Source: JANXZS01 sp963797255 (GTDB taxonomy: Bacteria > Acidobacteriota > Terriglobia > Terriglobales > Acidobacteriaceae). Taken from it: 64,000 nt of DNA. How positions within the stretch are numbered: position 1 is the first letter of the stretch; every line of letters starts with the position of its first letter. Shown piece after piece: positions 57,472-64,000 of the stretch. The stretch spans positions 372,001 through 436,000 of the forward strand of contig CAWCOV010000019.1 in the NCBI GenBank assembly GCA_963797255.1, written 5' to 3'. The position numbers and the translations under genes are program-made. The notes beneath the pieces are model-generated. The model ran no database searches. It worked only from the letters and a program-made list of their open reading frames with translations, and was not told the DNA's origin.

Positions 57472-59744
57472 TTAATAGTTGAAGCGAAAACGGATCTCTC
57501 CGTAAATCTCACGTGGGTCGTTGTAGTGAAATCCACCGAACGTGACGCTGTTATCAATCAGCACGCGAGTATTCGCCAAGTTCAGGCCGGTCACCGAGAG
57601 ACTTGTGTGCTCTCCAAGGTTCCTCCCGAGAGATGCATCCACCGTAGCATGTTGTGGCAAATAGTCTCCGGGATACTGTTCGTTCGGATCGCCGTTTGCG
57701 AAGCCCGATCCGTAGTAGACGTTCGCGGAGCCATAGAAATGCCATGGAAGAGACGCGTAAAAACCAACATCCAGCGTGTTGCGTTGGTCATGATCGACGG
57801 GCGTATACCCAGGCTCAACATCGCACTGCGGCGAAGCAACAGGGACGCAGATCAGGCCGCCCGTAATCGCACCCTGCTGCTTTGCAATCTGGTTTGAATA
57901 CGCGAGGTGCATCTGGCCGAAGTTCCATAGGCGCGGAGACTGCAAAGTGAGTTCCCACGCCTGCACCAGCGCGTCGTCGATCGTCACCGGAAAGTAGATG
58001 CTGGATTCACCCACGCTGGAGTGGTCCAGAAAATTATTAATGCGAGTTTGAAAATGATTTGCATCCAGCACCCATCCGCGGAATGGAATCTGCACGCCGA
58101 ACTGGTATTCCTCATCATGCTCGCCATACAAAGGAATGAATGCGGTGTTTGTGCTATTGGCATAGTCAATGAGCGGTCCGGATGCGGTTAGCAGCGGAGG
58201 TGGCTGATAGAACTTCCCATAGAATCCGCGAAAAACCCAGTTGAGTCTTGGAAGTTGAATCGCGACTCCGATTCGCGGGCTTAAGGTGTTCTCGGTAATG
58301 TCTCCAATAAAGTTGGACTGGCGAAGGCCGGCAATAAGCGTCAACCATGGTGTGACTTTGTAATTGTCCGAGATGTATTCATCGATCACGCCGCCACTGG
58401 CCGCTTCACTCATCGTGAAATTTTCAAAAGTGCCGTTGTTGAAAACCGAACCGTACTTGTAGGTGTCATGTTGTCCGAATGCATAGATGCCACCCTTGCA
58501 AGTGTGTTTCGCTTTACCTGGCCCGTCATGGATGCCTGCAGCCCACTATAGTTTGAAGCGCGATCTGCAGTTGTCGCTATGGGATAGTCGTTTTCATCCG
58601 GCTCATACTTCGCCTGGTTGTAGTGATAGAACGGTGAAACCTGAAGCAGCGAAGATGGGCTGAAAGAGTGCACCCACGACATGGTCGCCAGACCATCCGT
58701 CTCGTGCTGGCTATCCCGCAAGCCGCTTGAATCGTAGTCCTGGTTCCCTTCGCTATTTGGATCAGGATCGTAAGGAATCTGAAAGTAGTCCTTGCGGAAT
58801 TGAGTTACAAAGCGCAGTTGATCTGCGGAGGACTTGTTGTAGATGAACGATGCAAATCCGCCGTAAGCATTCGTCGCGTCATGATAGGTCTGCGGAATCG
58901 GCGGGGATAAACCGTAATTACTTCGGCTTCCCGTCAGGCTCGCATAATACGCCAGCTTTTCACTGTGAGATCCAAAATTGAACTGATCATTCGTCTGCCA
59001 ATAATTGCCCGCGCTCAAAATCAGCTCCGCTTCGCGATTCCGCTCAAATCCCGTTCGCGGCACAACGTTGAAGACGCCATAGGTGCGGATACCCACATCT
59101 GCCGTATAGCTGCCGCGCTCCACCTCAAGATTGTCGATGTCCTTGGGATCTATCTGCGCGCCAAGGTTGCTGGCAATATTTGTATTCGGAATCTCCACTC
59201 CATCAATCTGCCAGCTCAGTTGGTGGCCGCCGCGCATGTGCAGCATGTCATGCGTCATATAGGCTCCCGGAACATAGTCCGTGATCATTGCCATGCTGTT
59301 GGTTCGACTTGCTCCCGGCGTTCTGGCGATGTCTTTCCGGGTAATCAGCGTGGTAGACGTTGCCGAGTCCACGTTGACCCCGTCCTCCTGCGTGGTAACA
59401 ATCACCGATTGATTCACGCTCACCAGCTGCAACGCAAAGTGAAGGACCGGCGCTGTTCCTGAAGCGATGGTGATACTCTGCTGAATTGTTTGAAAACCCT
59501 GCTCAGAAATAGTGACGATATAGTTGCCCAGCGCAATAGCGGGTATGGAAAAAGAGCCATCCTGATCCGTCACCATCGACGATGAATACTCGGCGTCCCG
59601 AGCCCGCAGCGTTACGTGAGCGCCTTTGATAGGACGATGCTGCGGATCGTGCACAATGCCGTGCAATTGCCCGAAGACATTCGCAAACGCGGGTGCCGAA
59701 CCCAGCATGAGTCCAATGCAACAAAGAACTATTAGTTTTCGCAA
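57472..59744 (-). CDS. TonB-dependent receptor, one frameshift
   Basis: About 757 residues after correction. Signal peptide (CCIGLMLGSAPAFA), carboxypeptidase-like domain (LHGIVHDPQHRPIKGAHVTL), plug (RTNSMAMITDYVPGAYMTHD, WQIDGVEIPNTNIA), then the barrel, ending FRFNY. The frame breaks near 58507 in a TTT (AAA on this strand) by one missing base; the barrel continues in the other frame with KGGIYAFGQHDTYKYG. The sequence is not Oar-like; its size is that of metal or vitamin receptors. It lies between a Cys/His-rich small protein and a VKOR, on one strand with short gaps. Confidence 0.88.
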
Positions 59745-59829
59745 GTGACCTGCATCCTTGAAACAATTTGATCAACGGGGGAAAACACCATTTCGCAGAC
59801 TTCTCTGCGCTTAGGTCGTGACCGAGTTG

Positions 59830-60180
59830 CTACAGGATGCGGTTCGGAGGCCCTCGCCGTTGGCGGGAACGATTGATATTGATGCGGAGTCGAGCGGAAG
59901 TTTGCGGCGAACCAGAAGGATGCGCCACGACATCAGCGAAAATGGGCTGTGCCGTCCCCATCGCAAGATGCGAGTGGAAAGCGCTTACCAGGGCCTTTGA
60001 ATCATAGGGGCATCGCTCTCTGGCCTGCATGAGAGATGGGCTCGAGTTCGGCTCGCCTGCGGCCGCGCGCATTCCGCAATGATGAGAACCGCCCTTGCGG
60101 CAGCACACGGGAAGATCGGAGTCACGGAGCCCCGTTGACGCAAACAGGTCGTGACCCATCGTTGTGCCGATGACGAGCAA
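59830..60180 (-). CDS. Small Cys/His-rich exported protein
   Basis: About 116 residues. A hydrophobic segment (IAITILLVIG) leads to LPVCCRKGGSHHCGM, a compact cluster of three Cys and two His near residue 25-37, then a polar C-terminus. The family was not recognised with confidence; similar Cys/His motifs bind copper or other soft metals. The start is uncertain: TTG at 60180 is used because no ATG is in frame, and the hydrophobic stretch begins before it, so a start around 60210 or a small frame error is possible. It lies 57 bp after the phosphatase-like gene and about 85 bp before the receptor. Confidence 0.6.
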   Translation of the reverse strand: MLVIGTTMGHDLFASTGLRDSDLPVCCRKGGSHHCGMRAAAGEPNSSPSLMQARERCPYDSKALVSAFHSHLAMGTAQPIFADVVAHPSGSPQTSARLRININRSRQRRGPPNRIL

Positions 60181-60236
60181 GATCGTGATGGCAATAAGGC
60201 GTCTCAGGCAGCGATTATAAAACAGAGTCGATCCTG

Positions 60237-61460
60237 CTACACCACTTCCGGCAGCGGCTTGCCCTGCGAGAAGCGCGCCGAGAAGCCGAAGAGCGAGCCG
60301 AGAGACGGAACCAGATCAATGGATTCGACCGGCCGGTCAACTACCACGCCATGTCGGATGCCGGGCCCTAGCACCATCATCCAGGTCGTGCGAGACAGCG
60401 TGTCGCCCGTACGGTGATGCTGAAAACCGTTTCCACCCGGGTCCGTGTCGGCGTCGCGGCCAAAATCCGGCAAAATGAACATCGTTGTCTTACCGGCATA
60501 TTCCGGCTCCGATTGGATCGCGCTCCAAATCTCCGCGCAAAGTCGATCCGACCGCCGAATCCCATCCACATACAGCGAGTAAGTCCCGGAATGCGCAATA
60601 TCGATATCGTGCAAAGTAATCCAGAGCAGGCTGGGCGCCAACTCGCGCATCAATCTCTTGGCAATATAAACCGATAGTTCGTCAGGACTTGCAAGGCTGC
60701 GAGCATGCGCTGAAAAGTCGCCGACCGAGAGTTTCAGCAGATCCTGAATCTGCCGCATCTCCACTTCATTGCCGGCGATTACCGGCGTGTAGAATGGCGC
60801 CTCGTAGCTGTCCCGTAATAAGTGGGTGTAGTCCGCTGGGCCGCTCGATGGCATGGCAGCCGCCAGCAGATGTTTCGGCAGAATGACCCCCGCACCAAGG
60901 CCCTCGCCGTAAAGCCGGTTGTCGCTCTCACCAATACGGTTAAAACCGTTGCTCGGCGCAACCACCCACGCATCGTTCGAACGCCGCTTCAAATCCTTGC
61001 GGAAATATTCGAAGACTGTGGGATTGTGCGGCGGCACAGCGGCAAAATTGTTGAACGTCTCGTAGACGCCGGTTGCCAAACTGGCCGTTGCTACGTAGTG
61101 CCCGAGGATGCCGCGATTCACAACCTGGGCGAAGAATGTGGACTGGGGGAAAAGAGACCCAACGAGATTGGGAATATTCTCCTGGCCTTCCGGAGCGAAA
61201 GTTTCCTCGTCCCGCGCCCCGCCGCCAAAGGTCACAACAACTGCCTTTGGACGAGGTTTCGCCACCTGTGCACTCAGCGGGGCGAAGCTCAACAAGGCAC
61301 TTCCGGCTGCAATCCCGCTCGCGGAGCGAAGAAAATCTCTCCTGCTAAGCGCTACTCGGCGCGCGGCGTCCCGAGCGTCTTTCAAGTCCCTGGGGCGAGC
61401 CGTCATCCCCACTGCATCTTCACGAGCCACATCCACAACTTGCCTGAACCGTTCGATCAA
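60237..61460 (-). CDS. Tat-exported alkaline-phosphatase-superfamily protein, likely degenerate nucleophile
   Basis: A 407-residue protein. A twin-arginine signal SRRDFLRS (39-46) follows a 38-residue N-terminal extension; the start may be later. The body has the alkaline phosphatase/sulfatase fold: FGGGARDEETF, GHYVATASLATGVYETF, LHDIDIAHSGTYSLYVDGIR, LPDFGRDAD and HHRTGD. Where sulfatases have C-x-P-S-R before the SLxTG box, this protein has H-Y-V-A-T, so the usual nucleophile is absent. Its substrate and activity are unknown. It begins the leftward series that continues with the Cys/His-rich protein, the receptor and VKOR. Confidence 0.75.
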   Translation of the reverse strand: MIERFRQVVDVAREDAVGMTARPRDLKDARDAARRVALSRRDFLRSASGIAAGSALLSFAPLSAQVAKPRPKAVVVTFGGGARDEETFAPEGQENIPNLVGSLFPQSTFFAQVVNRGILGHYVATASLATGVYETFNNFAAVPPHNPTVFEYFRKDLKRRSNDAWVVAPSNGFNRIGESDNRLYGEGLGAGVILPKHLLAAAMPSSGPADYTHLLRDSYEAPFYTPVIAGNEVEMRQIQDLLKLSVGDFSAHARSLASPDELSVYIAKRLMRELAPSLLWITLHDIDIAHSGTYSLYVDGIRRSDRLCAEIWSAIQSEPEYAGKTTMFILPDFGRDADTDPGGNGFQHHRTGDTLSRTTWMMVLGPGIRHGVVVDRPVESIDLVPSLGSLFGFSARFSQGKPLPEVV

Positions 61461-61981
61461 CTAAACTTCTCCACCGGTCTTCCTTCCGCAGGGATATATC
61501 CCGGGCGGGTCGCCTTTTTCGTTCTGAAAACGGGCGAGCGTCTAGTGATAGTACGCCCTCAGGCATCTCGTTTGAGAGCCCCTTTTCTTGTAACTTGACG
61601 CCTTAACTTGCGATCGCCCCTTCTGCTTAGTCCCGTCTCCTCTCTGCGCCTGTCTTGACCGCTCCCATCGCGAATGAGTGCAGCTCCTTTCTTACCAATC
61701 GGTTAGCGAACTCGCGTCCGACCCAGTCAGGCGTATTTCTGCTCAAATTTCGACTATTTCGGGAGAATTCAAATGGGAAATACTGAACCACTCGTGCAAG
61801 GGTGAATAGGGCACTCGTCAGTCAGGCGAACCACCTTGACGCAGTCCCGGGCTGCATCTACAACAGTTAACGACAAGAAATCCCACAATTCTTCCCGCCC
61901 TAGTCTGTAACTGGCTCTGGCGGTGCCATTCGCAACGCCGATTTCCGCGGTCTTCGCACGCGGTCGAAAGTCAGGAAGCTA
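61461..61981. other. Intergenic region between divergent phosphatase-like and GH2 genes
   Basis: A 521-bp gap between divergent starts. It should contain both promoters. No gene or RNA element was recognised. Confidence 0.5.
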
Positions 61982-64000
61982 ATGCAAAGACGAGATTTTC
62001 TCAAAACTACCGGTACGCTGATTGCCGGAGCCACTCTCACCACGTCTGTCACTCGCCGCAGAAACCGTTGCCAGCAAGCCCCCGGCGGATGGACGCCTCA
62101 TTCTGCCAATCAATCGAAATTGGAGATACAGCAAAACTCCCAGCGACGCCGCTCATGCGAAGGATTTTGATGACTCCAGCTTTGAGCGTGTCGTCGTTCC
62201 CCACACCAACGTGAGCCTGCCCTGGCACAGCTTCGACGACAAACTATATGAGTTCGTCTCCGTCTATCGGAGGCACTTCAAGCTACCTCCAGAAGCGAAG
62301 GGCAAACACGTCTTTGTGGATTTCGAAGGCGTAATGACGGCTTCGACCGTATATCTGAATGGCACCCGCCTTGGAGAATATAAAGGGGGATTCACGCCGT
62401 TCTCTTTCGACCTCACACCGCAGGTAAATTTCGATGGCGACAACGTGCTTGTAGTCGATGTGGACTCGACCGAGCGCGCCGACATTCCACCGTTCGGCTA
62501 TCAGATCGACTACCTCACCTTCGGCGGTCTTTATCGCGAAGTTCAGCTGAGGATCGTTCCTGATGTTTTTCTGGAAAACATTTTCGCGAGGCCTGAAGGA
62601 GTTCTGACGAGCAGCCCCAGCCTCGAAGTCAATTGCCACCTCCAGTTCGCCGCCGCATCGAAGGATCCGCTAAGCCTTGAAGTCTCCCTCATGGATGGAG
62701 AGAAAGTTTTAGCGACCGGCACGCAGCAGAATTCCGCCTTCGCCTGCCGCTGCCGATCCTGTCGTTCATCCGGTGTTGCTGTCGAAGTTGGGCGCCATCG
62801 AGTTGTGGGATTTGTCCCATCCCAAGCTGTATCAGGTAAAGGTGCGTCTCATGCGCGGCAAGAATGTCGTGGATGAAGACGCTCGCACCATCGGATTCCG
62901 CGACGCCAATTTCACCGAGCAGGGATTCTCTCTGAACGGCAAAGTGGTCAAACTGCGCGGCCTCGATCGTCACCAGACATTTCCATTCGTGGGACAGGCA
63001 ATGCCTGCTCGCGTGCAGAAACGCGATGCACAAATCCTGCGCAACGAACTCAAGTGCAACATCGTCCGCACCTCGCACTATCCCCAGTCGCGTCATTTCC
63101 TCGACGAGTGCGATCGCATCGGCCTGCTGGTTCTCGAAGAGATTCCCGGCTGGCAGCATATCGGCGACGAGGCCTGGCAGCAGATCTCGGTGGACAACGT
63201 AAAGCGCATGATTCGTCGCGACTGGAACCGTCCAGTCGATTATTTTGTGGGGCGTTCGAATCAACGAGTCTTTGGACAACCACAACTTCTACACGCAGAC
63301 CAATGCGGTAGCTCACAAACTCGATCCCAGTCGTCAGACGGGCGGCATTCGTTACTTCCAGGCTTCAGAGTTTCTTGAAGATGTCTTCACGATGAATGAC
63401 TTTGGCTGGCCCATGTTAAAGCCAAACCATTCGCGCTATCTGAACACGGAGTTTGTCGGGCATACCTATCCGACAAAGAGCATCGATGCTGTGGAGCGGA
63501 AGACGGAACATACAATCCGCCATGCCCGCGTGCACGATCAACTCGCCTCCGATCCTCAATATGCTGGTGGCATTGGCTGGTGCGCTTTCGACTACAACAC
63601 CCACTCCGATTTCGGAGCGGGCGATCGCATCTGCTATCACGGCGTCACGGACATTTTCCGCGAGCCCAAACCAGCTGCGGGATTTTATCGTTCGCAGTGC
63701 GACCCCGCAGAAGAAGTTGTGCTCGTTCCCGCCTTCCACTGGGCTGCCGGGGACGAGTCCGTGGGATTCTCGAAGGCGGTCGTCTCTTCCAACTGTGACC
63801 ACCTCAAGTTCTACGTCGACGACAAACTCGTCATCGAAGCAGATCCTGACCGCATCCAGTTTTCTCACCTGAAATATGCGCCGTTCGTCGTTGATGTGAG
63901 CAAAATTCACAAATGGGGCGAGCTACGGATTGAAGGCTACATCCAGGGCAAGCAGGTAATCTCGAAACAGTATTCCGGAAAAGGCATCGATCAGAAGTTC
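61982..64000 (+). pseudogene. Tat-exported glycoside hydrolase family 2 protein, three frameshifts, 3' end outside window
   Basis: Begins with the Tat motif QRRDFLKTTG, then a GH2 sugar-binding domain (WHSFDDKLYEFVSVYRRHF, TVYLNGTRLGEYKGGFTPFS), the immunoglobulin-like domain and the TIM barrel with RHQTFPFVG, IVRTSHYPQS and the catalytic GVRINES, equivalent to the usual acid/base segment. Frame changes occur near 62050, 62735 and 63238, each fitting one extra base; conserved sequence resumes each time and no nonsense codon was noticed between them. It is more likely mis-sequenced than truly dead. It runs off the right edge. Likely a beta-galactosidase or related enzyme; exact sugar unknown. 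Confidence 0.85.

Overview
The window looks like a core-chromosome segment of an acidobacterium (Acidobacteriota, probably Terriglobia). This is inferred from several large TonB-dependent receptors with an N-terminal carboxypeptidase-like domain (Oar type), secreted M28 and amidohydrolase enzymes, Tat-exported glycoside hydrolases, DUF2950/DUF3300 proteins and the housekeeping gene orders. No rRNA, tRNA, CRISPR array, transposase or prophage gene was recognised.

Layout. 1-13.5 kb is a long leftward series: folK, a TonB-dependent receptor, an AI-2E-type permease, tgt-yajC-secD-secF, then tonB, exbB, two exbD, a TPR lipoprotein and the start of an acyl-CoA carboxylase biotin carboxylase that runs off the left edge. 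13.5-15 kb carries nadD and rsfS rightward. 15-18.4 kb is an Oar-type receptor broken by five frameshifts. 18.9-26.6 kb is a rightward housekeeping block (rlmH, cobO-like, accD, folC, plsC, a glutamine amidotransferase, rsmG, two parS palindromes, parA, parB). 26.7-37.5 kb holds an amidohydrolase, a membrane methyltransferase-like gene, HU, a DUF2461 protein, ruvA, hypotheticals, an M28 peptidase, TspO and thrS. 37.5-41 kb is the dTDP-rhamnose operon rfbACDB. 41.5-44.8 kb is another Oar-type receptor.

45-49 kb groups an alpha-oxoamine synthase (serine palmitoyltransferase-like), an extended SDR, a ketosynthase and a dedicated acyl carrier protein. This set would fit sphingoid-base or another amino-ketone lipid synthesis. 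DUF2950/DUF3300 proteins follow, then a two-subunit 2-oxoacid:ferredoxin oxidoreductase and a GH3 lipoprotein. 57-61.5 kb is a leftward series of a Tat-exported alkaline-phosphatase-fold protein, a small Cys/His-rich protein, a TonB-dependent receptor and a VKOR-family oxidoreductase. These may work together on a metal or on periplasmic thiols. The right edge holds a frameshifted GH2 enzyme.

A caution for the whole window: at least 14 single-base frameshifts occur, including in parA and thrS, often next to short homopolymers, with conserved protein sequence continuing in the new frame. Sequencing or assembly error is the simplest explanation, so broken genes here should not be taken as real pseudogenes without checking.
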